Assembly (NCBI RefSeq): GCF_027922005.1
Contig: NZ_BSEV01000008.1
Location: 124,001 to 188,000 of the forward strand
DNA: 64,000 bases
Source of the DNA: Streptosporangium carneum
GTDB lineage: Bacteria; Actinomycetota; Actinomycetes; Streptosporangiales; Streptosporangiaceae
Reading direction: 5' to 3'
The position numbers and the translations under genes are program-made. Positions 52,200 through 60,956 of this stretch are shown one piece after another (the first letter of the stretch is position 1; each line of letters begins with the position of its first letter). The notes under the pieces are model-generated. The model did not search any database. It saw nothing but the letters and a program-made list of their open reading frames with translations, and had not been told where the DNA came from.

Positions 52200-53582
52200 T
52201 CAGCGGTCGCTCCACCTGATCTCGTAGGGCTTGAGGGCGAACTCCTTGCCGTCCACGGTCGTGGTGACCTTCGTGTCGGCGGTGTTGACCATCACCAGCC
52301 GCCGCGGCTGCGCCAACACCCTGACCTTGGGGTCGGAGGAGGCGACCTGCTCCAGCTCGGCTCCGGCGGGGAACCACCTGGCGAAGTCGCTCACCAGCCG
52401 CCCCGTCGGCAGCAGGGCGCCGGTCCGCGGGTCCCACATGCAGGCCTGGCAGGCGCCCTCCTTGGTCTGCGGATTCCAGTACAACGCCGTGGCGGCGCCG
52501 CTCCTGGCGAACTCGATCATCGAGGCGGCCTGGACGGCGATCCGCTTGGCTTCGGGCCACGTGGTGCCGTCCTCGGGGACGAAGTACCACTCCGACCACC
52601 AGACCGGCAGGTCGCCGGCCTTCGCCCGCAACCAGGCGGTGACCGCGCTGAACTTGCCCAGCGCTCCGAAGGCGTCGGGCAGCAGCTCGTGGGCGTCGGT
52701 CAGCGACGCGCCGTCGACCACGATGAAGTCGGCGCCCTTCTTGTTCTTGAACCAGTACTCGAAGGCGTCCAGGGCGTTCTGGTTGACGACTCCCCACGGG
52801 CCCCGCAGCTCGGAGTCGCCGGTCCTGTTGCTGTCGAAGCCGATGTAGGGGCCGCCGATCTCGGCGTCGGGCCTGACCGCCTTCACCGCGTCGTAGACCT
52901 TGTTGTAGAGCTCGGTGTAGCCCTTGAAGTCCGCCGGCTTGGAGTGGTCCTTCCAGAAGCCCTTGAGCTCGTTCCAGACCATGAAGTACTTGACGTCCGG
53001 GTACCTCGTCGCGACGGCGGCCGACAGCTTGGCGAAGTCGTCGAAGTGCTCGGGGTAGGGGGCGTCCTCCAGGTGCTCGGCCCAGGCCGACTCCTCTGTC
53101 GGCCCCTCTGGCCCCCCCTTCATCCAGTCAGGGGCGCAGCAGAGCGTGATGACCGGCGTGCCTCCGGACTGCCTCATGAGGTTCGTCCGGCTGTCGAGGT
53201 CCTCCCAGAAGAACTCTCCCGGGCGGGGTTCGGGGTTGAGGGCGCCGAACCCCATGATGTGCTGGTTCTGCAGCATCGGGGTCTGGGCGAGCGCGCGGGA
53301 GGCGTCCCGCTCGAACCGCTCGGTGACGTTGTTGGCGCTGACCCCCGTGTGGGTGAACCCCCAGCGAGGCCACGCGGGGTCCACCGCCGGCGGCTTCTGG
53401 ATCCCGGTGCCGGACGCCGCCGGTGAGGAGGCGGTGGACGGTTGCGCGACGGGGGCCGCCCTGTCCGGGGCGCCGCCGGCGGAACAGCCGGCCATGACCA
53501 GCGCCATGGTGACGGCCCCCGCGGCTGAGGCGACCGCCCGACCGGAACGCCTCCATGCCGATCGCTCACTACTCGACGACAC
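52200..53582 (-). CDS. GH39-like glycoside hydrolase lipoprotein
   Basis: This protein of 460 residues starts with a lipoprotein signal whose lipobox is LVMAGC (Cys33), so it would be fixed to the outer face of the membrane. After a Ser/Pro/Ala linker the clan-A barrel follows. The acid/base is Glu205 in MVWNELKGFW and the nucleophile Glu331 in PVWWSEWYF, in the spacing of GH39 and GH5-like enzymes. PVITLCCAPDW and ALYWNP are further barrel strands. Xylosidase or iduronidase activity is possible. GTG start with GGTGGAG upstream. Confidence 0.87.
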   Translation of the reverse strand: MSSSSERSAWRRSGRAVASAAGAVTMALVMAGCSAGGAPDRAAPVAQPSTASSPAASGTGIQKPPAVDPAWPRWGFTHTGVSANNVTERFERDASRALAQTPMLQNQHIMGFGALNPEPRPGEFFWEDLDSRTNLMRQSGGTPVITLCCAPDWMKGGPEGPTEESAWAEHLEDAPYPEHFDDFAKLSAAVATRYPDVKYFMVWNELKGFWKDHSKPADFKGYTELYNKVYDAVKAVRPDAEIGGPYIGFDSNRTGDSELRGPWGVVNQNALDAFEYWFKNKKGADFIVVDGASLTDAHELLPDAFGALGKFSAVTAWLRAKAGDLPVWWSEWYFVPEDGTTWPEAKRIAVQAASMIEFARSGAATALYWNPQTKEGACQACMWDPRTGALLPTGRLVSDFARWFPAGAELEQVASSDPKVRVLAQPRRLVMVNTADTKVTTTVDGKEFALKPYEIRWSDR

Positions 53583-53714
53583 CTGATCTCCACCTGATTC
53601 TCATCATCCGCTTTGCTCAGAGCGTTCCATGGGCGATGCGAAAGCGGTGAATTAGGGGCATGGTTGACAGACAAGCGTTATCGCGACCGATTCGCGACGC
53701 CTGAAACGGCGGCG

Positions 53715-54416
53715 TCACCCCTCTCCGCGAAGCCCGCCGATGCTCCGGACGGTCGCGTCGACGACGGCGTCCAGCGGCTGGCGCGCGTCGATCGTGATCC
53801 ATCCCGGCCGGGCCGCCCACCTGCCGAGCACCTCGTGGATCTTCCGCTGGTGACCGATGAAACTGGGCCTGGCACAGCTCAGATCCATCGCGCACTCGTA
53901 GGGCACCGCCCGGTCCCCCATCCGGTCCCAGGCCGTCTCCGGGTCCGACTGGAGATAGATCACCGCGTCGACGCCCGGCAGCCCGGCCACGACCTGCTCC
54001 ACCCACGCCTGGTCCAGCCCGTAGGCGATCTCGCTCGCGGCGTGTTTCATCCAGTAACCGTCGAGCAGCAGCACCGACTCCGGCGTTTCCACGCCCTGCC
54101 CATCCCACTGCCCATCCCCCTGCCCGCTCCACCGCTCATCCCGCCGCTCATCCGTGTGTCCCTCCGTCCGCCCGTCCACGACGGACGCGACGGAGGTCCA
54201 GAGCAGGAAGAGCAGACGCGACACCGGCGACATCAGCGCGGTGCGGGCACGGACGTGGCGAACGTCGGCCCCGATGAAGTCGGCCGTCGGATACTCCGGG
54301 CTGCCGACGATGTCCCACCGGTCGATCACCTTCGCGTGGTGACCGAGGAGTTCGCAGACCGCGTGGGCCACCGTCGACTTTCCCGCGCCGTCGGCGCCGA
54401 CGATCGCGGCGATCAC
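53715..54416 (-). CDS. thymidylate-kinase-like P-loop kinase
   Basis: This protein of 233 residues starts VIAAIVGADGAGKSTVAHAV, with the Walker A loop of TMPK-like kinases, and has the LLLDGYWMKHAASEIAYGLD segment (lid/LID-like part) and IYLQSDPETAWDRM. An acidic Gly/Gln/Arg-rich insert (about 85-115, DERRDERWSGQGDGQWDGQG) is unusual. The GTG start overlaps the TGA of the nucleotidyltransferase gene (GTGA), so both are translated together. A normal tmk is an essential lone gene, so this paralogue probably phosphorylates something else. Confidence 0.82.
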   Translation of the reverse strand: MIAAIVGADGAGKSTVAHAVCELLGHHAKVIDRWDIVGSPEYPTADFIGADVRHVRARTALMSPVSRLLFLLWTSVASVVDGRTEGHTDERRDERWSGQGDGQWDGQGVETPESVLLLDGYWMKHAASEIAYGLDQAWVEQVVAGLPGVDAVIYLQSDPETAWDRMGDRAVPYECAMDLSCARPSFIGHQRKIHEVLGRWAARPGWITIDARQPLDAVVDATVRSIGGLRGEG

Positions 54417-55573
54417 GAGGCCGCCTTTGGATGGCAGCCGAACCGTGGCGACCTCCGGATGATCAGCTCGTCGGGTTCCTCTCCCCCCGCCGAACCCCCC
54501 TCGACCGCGCCGAAGGCGGCCAGGCTGGCCACCGCCGCCCCGACGTCCTTGACGTCGTCCGGCAGGTCCTCGCGCGGCACCGCGGACAACGCGCGCCCGT
54601 CGAGCTCGCGCCACAGGCGGACGGTGCGCTCGGCGACCTCGTAACCGTCCTCGGGTCCGACGAACGCCCAGCCGTCGGCGAACCGCAGCGGTGCGAAGTA
54701 CACGCTCCTGCGCGGGCCCGTGCCGCTCGGCCGTGACGGCGCGGGCAGCCTGTCGAGCGGTTCGTGCCACCCCTCGACGACACTCCACGACAACAGCAGC
54801 CCACCGGCCCAGAGACGCTCCTCGGCGATGGCCCGGACCTCGTCCGGCCACCCGCCGGACTCCGGATGGAGCTCGCGGTGGGTCAGCCGCCAGACGTGGT
54901 CGCACCATGACGCCGTCGCCGAGGTCCTCGCCAACCGCCGGAACAGGAACTTCGGCCCGAAGTACACGTCACCGGCCGCGGCGAGGACCGCCTCGCAACC
55001 GGCCTGCAGCGCGAGGTCGGACGCGGTCGCCGCGGTGAGCAGGTCACCGACGTCCAGCGCGCCGTAGACGTCCTCCGCGTACGCCGAGAAGACGTTGGCG
55101 TTACGGGTGATGAGAATCTGCCTGACCACGTTCGGGTCGAGCGTGTCGAGCAGTTCGCGCCAGCGCCGGTCGGCGTGCAGGATCTGCCCGGTGGACAGCC
55201 GCACCAACGCGTTCAGTGTCTTCAGCTCGGTCGCGATCTGCGTGCGGTCCGCACCCGTGGTGCGGTACTCCGCGCCGAGTTCGACAAGCTCGCGGACCTT
55301 GCCTGCGGGCACCGGGTTGACGTGCACCTGGATGCCGTCGTGTTCGAAGACGATGTCGCTGCCGGGCAGGCCGGACCCGACCGCGTAGAGATCGATGTCG
55401 GAGGTCCCGTGCCCCAGGCCGACCGCGAAGCTGCCGCCGAGGAACGCCAGCTCGATCCGGGCCGCCCCGCCGAGCCGACGCTCCAGCACGGCCTCCGCGG
55501 CTCTCGTTTCCTCGGGGGTGAAACCACGGTCCCGAACGTTCCAGGACGACACCGAACCACGGGCGTTCACCAT
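54413..55573 (-). CDS. nucleotidyltransferase-fold protein with PqqD-like C-terminal segment
   Basis: This protein of 386 residues has a Pol-beta-type nucleotidyltransferase motif: G46-G47-S48, then D59-I-D61 in GHGTSDIDLY. A helical middle follows (RQILITRNANVFSAYAEDVYGALDV). The segment around 290-357 (FADGWAFVGPEDGYEVAERT, then VRLWRELDGR, later VKDVGAAVASLAAFGAVE) resembles a PqqD/RRE winged helix that holds RiPP precursors. Two starts are possible: this ATG with GAGG, or an ATG 198 bp upstream with AGGAG at ideal distance, giving a 66-residue Arg/Ser/Pro-rich extension. Its end overlaps the P-loop kinase start. Confidence 0.78.
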   Translation of the reverse strand: MVNARGSVSSWNVRDRGFTPEETRAAEAVLERRLGGAARIELAFLGGSFAVGLGHGTSDIDLYAVGSGLPGSDIVFEHDGIQVHVNPVPAGKVRELVELGAEYRTTGADRTQIATELKTLNALVRLSTGQILHADRRWRELLDTLDPNVVRQILITRNANVFSAYAEDVYGALDVGDLLTAATASDLALQAGCEAVLAAAGDVYFGPKFLFRRLARTSATASWCDHVWRLTHRELHPESGGWPDEVRAIAEERLWAGGLLLSWSVVEGWHEPLDRLPAPSRPSGTGPRRSVYFAPLRFADGWAFVGPEDGYEVAERTVRLWRELDGRALSAVPREDLPDDVKDVGAAVASLAAFGAVEGGSAGGEEPDELIIRRSPRFGCHPKAAS

Positions 55574-55977
55574 GCTGTTCCTCATCGGGTCAGGGAGTAA
55601 GCCGTCCGGCAGACTCCTGGCGGCGGCCGGTGGCAGGGGGGCGCTCCGGGTTCCCTGACGTCGAGTCCCGGGGAAGGACCGTGCTCCTGACGGTTGGCCG
55701 GAAGGGCTGATCGCCACTGGAATGTCGTGCCCGCCTGGTCGCGTCACGCGGAGTCGCCTGCGACCTGACATCTAAGCTCCTGAGTTATCGTTCAGTGCGC
55801 TTTTGGGATGTCTTTCGGGGTTTTCTACGGCGTCAGCCAGCTTCCAGCTTATTGATCCATTCCCCGACGTCCATATCCAATTCCTTGCGGTCTGAGACGC
55901 CGTCAGCGAGGCCCGACGACCGGACAGGGCCCGTCCCCTTCCCTGAGCGTCCGGCCCGCCGGTTCGAAAGGCGTGGT
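55574..55977. other. region upstream of the nucleotidyltransferase gene, possible short frame
   Basis: These 404 bp include an AT-richer part (55770-55900). On the minus strand a frame ends SDRKELDMDVGEWINKLEAG before a TGA at 55833-55835, with codon use unlike the region. It has no clear start. A short lost gene or a peptide precursor is possible. An AGGAG-ATG pair at 55771 could start the nucleotidyltransferase gene earlier. Confidence 0.35.
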
Positions 55978-56754
55978 TCAGGGCGTCCAGACATAGGGCG
56001 TGGTCGTGGTGACGGCCTGGAACCCGAGCCTGGCCAGGATGGGGCGGCTGTCGTCGGAGGCGTCCACGTGCAGCCAGCGGACGCCGCGCGCGAACGCGCG
56101 ACGGGCCCGTTCGGCGACCAGTGCCCGGTAGATCCCTCTCCCGCGCCAGGCGGCGAGCGTCGAGCCGCCCCACAGTGACGCGAACTCGGTGCCCGGCCGA
56201 TACGCCAGCCACGCCGCCGACACCACCCGCCCGTCCGCCTCGGCGACCAGCACGGTCAGATCGTCCGGCGCGGCGGCGAGTCTCACCGCCAGGTCGTCGG
56301 CCAGCCATCCCATGTCGGCGTCCCAGACCTGTGACTCCATCGCGGCGATCCGCCTCAGGTCCTCCGGCGCGTCGACCTCCCGCAGCGTCACCCCCGCGGG
56401 CAGGACCGGCTCGGCGACGACGTCGGCCACCAGGCCGATCATGACGGTCTCGGTCTCCTCGGCGGTGAATCCGGCCTTCAGCAGGCGTCGCGCGATGTCA
56501 CCCGGGTGGTCGTGCGCCCGAGTCTTCCACTCCACGGACTCGCCGCGCGCCGCGAAGAAGTCCCGTTGCCGTGCGATCAGCGCGTCCAGCGCCGCGCCCT
56601 CCACCCCCAGGTCGCGGGGGCCGGTCACCAGACCCCGGTGCTCGCCGACGACCCGCAGCACCGGCCCGTCCCACTCGTGGGTGACCCCGGCCGCGGGCTT
56701 GGGCGGCACTCCGCGCATCTGCTGGTCATAGGCGTGCAAAAGGTCCGTGATCAT
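55978..56754 (-). CDS. GNAT family N-acetyltransferase
   Basis: This protein of 258 residues has a GNAT domain in its C-terminal two-thirds: VTLREVDAPEDLRRIAAMESQVW, VLVAEADGRVVSAAWLAYR, and the acetyl-CoA loop STLAAWRGRGIYRALVAERARR (R-x-x-G-x-G-like). The N-terminal part (1-110) is another, degenerate GNAT-like half. The ATG has TAGCCT 6 nt upstream and no good ribosome site, so a leaderless start is likely. Acceptor unknown. Confidence 0.9.
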   Translation of the reverse strand: MITDLLHAYDQQMRGVPPKPAAGVTHEWDGPVLRVVGEHRGLVTGPRDLGVEGAALDALIARQRDFFAARGESVEWKTRAHDHPGDIARRLLKAGFTAEETETVMIGLVADVVAEPVLPAGVTLREVDAPEDLRRIAAMESQVWDADMGWLADDLAVRLAAAPDDLTVLVAEADGRVVSAAWLAYRPGTEFASLWGGSTLAAWRGRGIYRALVAERARRAFARGVRWLHVDASDDSRPILARLGFQAVTTTTPYVWTP

Positions 56755-56862
56755 GACCTGAGGCTACCCGGCGGGCGGAAGGAACACGGGGCGCGGAACG
56801 GCCCCGCGTCCCGTGACATCACGGCGGCGGCCGGAGTGCCCCTGGGGTCGGGCGAGGCCGCG

Positions 56863-57666
56863 CTAGCGGCCCGAAGCCGCGGGCAGCAGGCCCGCCTCCT
56901 GGGCGCGCAGCACCGTGCCGAGCCTGTCGACGGTGTCGAGCTTGCGGTAGAGGTTCTGCAGGTGCTTGTGGATCGTCCGTACGGAGATGCCCAGGCGGCG
57001 GGCCATGCCGACGGCGGGAAGCCCCTCGGCCAGCATCAGCAGCACGGCGACCTCACGTGGCGTCAGGCCGTACCCGGTGGCCCGTTCGAGGGGTTCGTGC
57101 GGACGGGAGGGCTGCACGGTCGCCTGCCAGCGCGCCAGAAGACCGCGCTGCGCGGCGGCGCCCGCCAGCAAGGGCTGGACGCGCGCGGCGTAGAGGAGGT
57201 CACGCGCTCTGAAGTCTCCTCCCGCGCGGTGGACGATGAACCCCCGGACGTGACCGTCGGCGTCGGGGAGCGGTACGCCGAGCATGTGGCGGGTGCCGAA
57301 GGACTCACGCGTCGCGCTGGCCGTCTCACTGTGCAGCCACGCGCGTCCTCCGACGAGTTGCGCGGCCGTGCGCGGGCTGCGATCCGCGTGGGAGCCGTAG
57401 TGGGCCGCGAACGGGTATCCGCCCCGGACGTGCTCCACCCCCGGGCCCGCGAGCACGGACGCCTGCCGGGCGTCCCGGTGCCAGGCGCCGACCACACCGC
57501 TGGACGGAGTCCACTCCACGTCCTTTGTGATCACGACGGCGCTGTCCAGCGCGCGCAGCAATTCCTGGACGACCATTTCCCAGAGTTGGTCGGACTGCCT
57601 GGCTTCCAACACTCCCACAGCCAGGCCGAGCATTCTTTCGTAGTCGCCTCTCCGCAGGTATGACAC
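56863..57666 (-). CDS. LuxR-family transcriptional regulator
   Basis: This regulator of 267 residues has an N-terminal sensor-like part of the GAF type, and a C-terminal LuxR HTH (YGLTPREVAVLLMLAEGLPAVGMARRLGISVRTIHKHLQNLYRKLD). It has no receiver. GTG with GGAGGG 6 nt upstream is preferred over an upstream ATG in frame. It is divergent from a region with operator sites that leads to a GlxA regulator. Confidence 0.9.
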   Translation of the reverse strand: MSYLRRGDYERMLGLAVGVLEARQSDQLWEMVVQELLRALDSAVVITKDVEWTPSSGVVGAWHRDARQASVLAGPGVEHVRGGYPFAAHYGSHADRSPRTAAQLVGGRAWLHSETASATRESFGTRHMLGVPLPDADGHVRGFIVHRAGGDFRARDLLYAARVQPLLAGAAAQRGLLARWQATVQPSRPHEPLERATGYGLTPREVAVLLMLAEGLPAVGMARRLGISVRTIHKHLQNLYRKLDTVDRLGTVLRAQEAGLLPAASGR

Positions 57667-58062
57667 GGCCCCCTCCGTTGTCCATACGCAGTTGTGCCCA
57701 TGGCGGGCCCACCGCCGAACTGCCATCGTAGGCATGTCTTTGATCGGCTGCCGGGCGGAAAAAGCCGGCCCCGGACGCCGTGCCTGCCGCGACCGGCCAA
57801 GGAAAACGCCCTGTCACAGACCAGCGCCTTTTCGTGCACACACCGATCCCGTGACGGTGCCGCACGGTCACCTCGCCGTCGCCCGCCGTACGGGACTCGG
57901 CCGACCCGGCGGGAAAGGCCGCGCCCGCGTGCGCGGGAAACTCCGCTACGCCGTTGTCCTGATCTTTCGCGTCCCGAATCCCCCATCCGACGACAGGAGC
58001 GGACGGCGACAATTATTGGGTCACTTCACCACTCCAGGGCGCGTGGCGATGACACGCCCCGC

Positions 58063-58094
58063 ATTGTCTGACAATATTCGTATTGTCAGACAAC
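58063..58094. promoter_or_regulatory. two GntR/FCD-like operators
   Basis: ATTGTCTGACAAT is a perfect 13-bp palindrome, and ATTGTCAGACAAC, 19 bp on, is its near-copy. Together they also form a 13-bp inverted repeat around TTCG. The form TTGTCnGACAA is typical of FadR-family GntR sites. No GntR gene is adjacent. Confidence 0.7.
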
Positions 58095-58228
58095 ATTCGC
58101 CGGAAAAACCTGATCCTGCGCCTTTACCCGCCCCGAACGCGGACCTGACCAGGCCATTTGTATCACCGCGCAGCCGATGCCCCCGTCATCCCCTCCTGCC
58201 CCACGAATCACAGGAGACAAATTACGGC

Positions 58229-58279
58229 ATGAAATCCGTGAACATTATTCGAAGTGACGACCGCGACAGTCGTCATTGA
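58229..58279 (+). CDS. possible leader peptide, 16 residues
   Basis: MKSVNIIRSDDRDSRH is preceded by AGGAGA 11 nt upstream. Its last codons overlap a small hairpin (TGACGAC and GTCGTCA with a 7-nt loop). It ends 75 bp before the GlxA/AraC start. The arrangement suggests translation-linked attenuation, but no run of regulatory codons is seen. Confidence 0.35.
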   Translation: MKSVNIIRSDDRDSRH

Positions 58280-58354
58280 GATTAAATTGTCTTATGCGAA
58301 TCACTCGAAAGGTCGCAGTGTCATCCGTCCTCACAGAATTGGCTGGCTGACGAG

Positions 58355-59416
58355 GTGTCTGTTTTTCGCTCAGTGATGACCTTCGTCACGCAAGGTGTGA
58401 GCACCTTCGATCTCGGAGGGATAGGACATGTGTTCGCCGACCGTACCGCTCTGGGACTGCCCGCCTTCGACTTCGCGGTGTGCGCCGAGGAACCCGGCCC
58501 GATGCGCACCGACCTGGGCCTGTCGTTGCACGTGGAGTTCGGCCTGGACCACCTGGCCAAGGCCGATCTGATCATCCTGATGCCCTACGGGGAGGAGAGC
58601 CCGCCTCCTTTCTCCCCCGCGGTGGTGACCGCGCTGCGCTCCGCCCACCGGCACGGCGCGATCATCGCCGGTTTCTGCACCGGCTCCTTTCTCCTGGCCG
58701 CCACCGGCCTGCTCGACGGCCGCCGGGCCACCACCCACTGGTGTCTCGCCAAGGATCTCGCCGCCGCCTACCCCGAGGTCACCGTGGTCGCCGACGCGCT
58801 CTACATCGACGAAGGATCCGTGATCACCGGCGCCGGGGCCGCCTCGAGCGTCGACATGTGCCTGTACCTGCTGCGCCGCGAGTACGGCGCGTCGGTGGCC
58901 AACGCCGTCGCCCGCGAGATGGTGGTGGCCCCGCACCGCGACGGCGGCCAGGCCCAGTACATCGCCCGGCCGGTGCCCGCCGACGACGACGAGCGGTTCA
59001 CCAGCGCCATCGACTGGGCCCGCTCCAACCTGGACGAGCCCATGTCGGTCAACGACCTGGCCACCCACGCCCTGATGAGCCCGCGCACCTTCACCCGCCG
59101 GTTCAGGGACACCATGGGCACCACTCCGCACTCCTGGCTGCTGTCCCAACGCCTCAACCACGCAGAGGAGCTCCTCGAGACCACGGGTCTGCAGATCGAG
59201 GAGATCGCCCACCGCGTCGGCTACAACTCCGTGGCCGTCTTCCGCGAGCAGTTCGTCAAGCGGCGCGGCCTCTCTCCTCGCGCCTACCGCCAGAGGTTCG
59301 GCCACCACGACGACATGGCCGCGCGGGCGCCGCGGGAACAGAAGTCGGCGGGACGGGTGCAGGAGAAACCCGGGCGGCTGCACGACAGGAGAGGGCCCGT
59401 CTGCCGGGGAGGCTGA
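58355..59416 (+). CDS. GlxA-family regulator (DJ-1/PfpI plus AraC HTH)
   Basis: This regulator of 353 residues has an N-terminal DJ-1/PfpI-like domain with the Cys in AGFCTGSFLLAATGLLDGRRATTHW, followed by the AraC-type double HTH (MSVNDLATHALMSPRTFTRRFRDTMGTTP and LQIEEIAHRVGYNSVAVFREQF). The start is GTG by frame; an ATG seven codons downstream (MTFVTQ) is another choice, and neither has a strong ribosome site. The last 30 residues are basic and low-complexity. It ends before a strong terminator shared with the convergent secreted protein gene. Confidence 0.92.
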   Translation: MSVFRSVMTFVTQGVSTFDLGGIGHVFADRTALGLPAFDFAVCAEEPGPMRTDLGLSLHVEFGLDHLAKADLIILMPYGEESPPPFSPAVVTALRSAHRHGAIIAGFCTGSFLLAATGLLDGRRATTHWCLAKDLAAAYPEVTVVADALYIDEGSVITGAGAASSVDMCLYLLRREYGASVANAVAREMVVAPHRDGGQAQYIARPVPADDDERFTSAIDWARSNLDEPMSVNDLATHALMSPRTFTRRFRDTMGTTPHSWLLSQRLNHAEELLETTGLQIEEIAHRVGYNSVAVFREQFVKRRGLSPRAYRQRFGHHDDMAARAPREQKSAGRVQEKPGRLHDRRGPVCRGG

Positions 59417-59466
59417 TCCGGACCTCCACCGGCGCGGTCCCGGCGCGGCTGCGGCGCGCCGGGACC

Positions 59467-59511
59467 GCCCATGCCCGGTCACGGCGTGTCCAGCCGTGAC
59501 CGGGCATGGGC
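59467..59511. terminator. 19-bp perfect hairpin between convergent genes
   Basis: GCCCATGCCCGGTCACGGC pairs without mismatch with the copy at 59493-59511 around GTGTCCA. It lies 50 bp past the GlxA/AraC stop and 36 bp past the stop of the convergent secreted protein gene, so it can end both transcripts. Confidence 0.85.
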
Positions 59512-59546
59512 CGTTCGTCACAGGTGACGCCGGGCGATCAGCGACG

Positions 59547-59840
59547 TCAGGGCGCGACCTGGATGTACAGGTCGACCCAGCTGTCACCGGCCCTGCACTG
59601 GAAGTCGTACCACTCGCCGTTGCTGACCCCCTGGTTGCCGCGCTGGGTGCACGACCACCAGGGGTTGGGACCGTAGAACGTCGTGTAGTAGCGCAGAGGC
59701 GTCAGCAGGGCCGAACCGGCCTGGGCGCCGACAGCCGCCTCGGCCTGTGAGGAGGCCGCCTGAGCGGGAGCGGCCGTGGCGAGACCGGCGGCCAGCGCCG
59801 CGCCCGCGCCGACCAGTGCGAGCATTCCCTTAATACGCAT
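59547..59840 (-). CDS. small secreted protein, 97 residues
   Basis: A signal peptide (residues 1-29, MRIKGMLALVGAGAALAAGL, cut near AQA-AS) leads to a mature part of about 68 residues with two cysteines (WWSCTQRG and DFQCRAGDS) that probably form a disulfide. Aromatic residues are many (RYYTTFYGPNPWW), as in small extracellular inhibitor or adhesive proteins. AAAGGAAA precedes the ATG. Family not recognised. Confidence 0.8.
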   Translation of the reverse strand: MRIKGMLALVGAGAALAAGLATAAPAQAASSQAEAAVGAQAGSALLTPLRYYTTFYGPNPWWSCTQRGNQGVSNGEWYDFQCRAGDSWVDLYIQVAP

Positions 59841-60164
59841 GTCTTTCCTTTCGACGAAGCGGTCGTTCATTGCTTCACGAGAAAGTCCTGCCGATTAACG
59901 GCAGCACGAACATGCTCTTCTCGCACCCTGTCCGAAAACAGCGGAAATCCAGTCATCAATCGCATGATTCACGCCGGCCGCAGCTGGCGGCGGGTGACGT
60001 GCCCGCGAAATTCATCCACCGGCAACCCGCCGTTGCAGATGTCGCCCTCATGTTTTCACGAAACAAGCAGAGCGCGGAGGAGAACCTTTTTCTTCCCGAA
60101 GGCGGCTCCGACGGACACGGCCCGCGCGGGTGCTCGCCTCGGCGCGGCCCCGCTCCTCGACGGG
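59841..60164. other. intergenic region
   Basis: These 324 bp separate two minus-strand genes and hold an AT-rich section (59870-59970) that fits the promoter of the small secreted protein. No gene is supported. Confidence 0.4.
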
Positions 60165-60782
60165 TCAGGGCGTGAAGCTGTTTCTGTGCAGCCAGTACCG
60201 CGTCCTCGTGCCCGTGGAGGCGGTGTGGGTGTACGGGGTCGCGTCCGGGTAACCGTACACCGTCGTGATCCCCTGCCGGGGCAGCTGCCTGTGCGCCTGA
60301 GAGGTGTCGTAGACGCTGTCGACGACGACCGGAACCTTGCTCCCGAACAGCTCGACGACGTCGCCCAGGAAGTAGTTCAGCCGGGCCTTGCACCCGTCGC
60401 ACGGCCCGATGTTGCCCACCAGCACGACGCGGACGCCGCTGACGTTCAGCGTGACGCCCTGGCCGTCGAGCCAATCGTAGGCGTCCTGCAGGGTGGCGAC
60501 CTCGCTGTCGCGCTGCGACAGCCTGGCCTCGTCCTCGCTCACGTGGTCGGGGCGGGGATGGCCGTGCCCCTCTCTGGCCGTCAGGGAGTAGTACGCCTCA
60601 CCGCCGGAGCCGGCCGAGTTGACCGCGGTTCTGTAGCCGTTGACGTCGTCGAACGTGACGTCGTCGTTGACGATCACCAGGGCCTGGGAGAACAGGCCGT
60701 CCCCCCGCGCGTGGACGTCGGCCAGCGCCTGCACGACGGCCTGCTCGACCGGGTCATGGTGGTGATGGGAGAAAGTGGACAT
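60165..60782 (-). CDS. possible cytidine-deaminase-fold protein
   Basis: This protein of 205 residues has a natural HHHH run at 6-9. The zinc-site half of deaminase folds seems present: GNIGPCDGC (P127-C128-x2-C131) after RDSEVATLQDAYDWL, where D92-S-E94 matches the H/C-x-E motif but with Asp in place of His. The order fits toxin-type deaminases (SCP1.201 or XOO_2897-like). No secretion module or immunity gene is next to it. AAGGAAGG precedes the ATG. The Asp may mean a different metal site or loss of activity. Confidence 0.5.
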   Translation of the reverse strand: MSTFSHHHHDPVEQAVVQALADVHARGDGLFSQALVIVNDDVTFDDVNGYRTAVNSAGSGGEAYYSLTAREGHGHPRPDHVSEDEARLSQRDSEVATLQDAYDWLDGQGVTLNVSGVRVVLVGNIGPCDGCKARLNYFLGDVVELFGSKVPVVVDSVYDTSQAHRQLPRQGITTVYGYPDATPYTHTASTGTRTRYWLHRNSFTP

Positions 60783-60956
60783 CTAGGCCTTCCTTGACGA
60801 CCGGAAGACTTCAACGTCTCACCCGGGCCGACGCTGTCAAGGGGGCTTCGGCGGTTCGGCGCCGAGGCCGGCGCGCCTGCCAGCGCGGCCGCGAGCCGGC
60901 CGCGGAACGGGCGCGCCGGCGCCGGTCCGGCGGGCCGGGACGCGGCCGCCGTGAGA

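Larger units (their letters stand above)
57667..58354. promoter_or_regulatory. 688-bp AT-richer regulatory region
   Basis: This long region between the LuxR (minus) and GlxA/AraC (plus) genes drops well below the surrounding GC content after 57980. It carries two operator-like sites at 58063-58094 and a short leader frame at 58229, each listed separately. The first 300 bp have no visible gene. Confidence 0.5.

Noticed and set aside
55833-55905. Short minus-strand frame ending in WINKLEAG as a RiPP precursor
   Set aside because: It has no start codon with ribosome site and no leader/core pattern, so it is only noted as a possible remnant.
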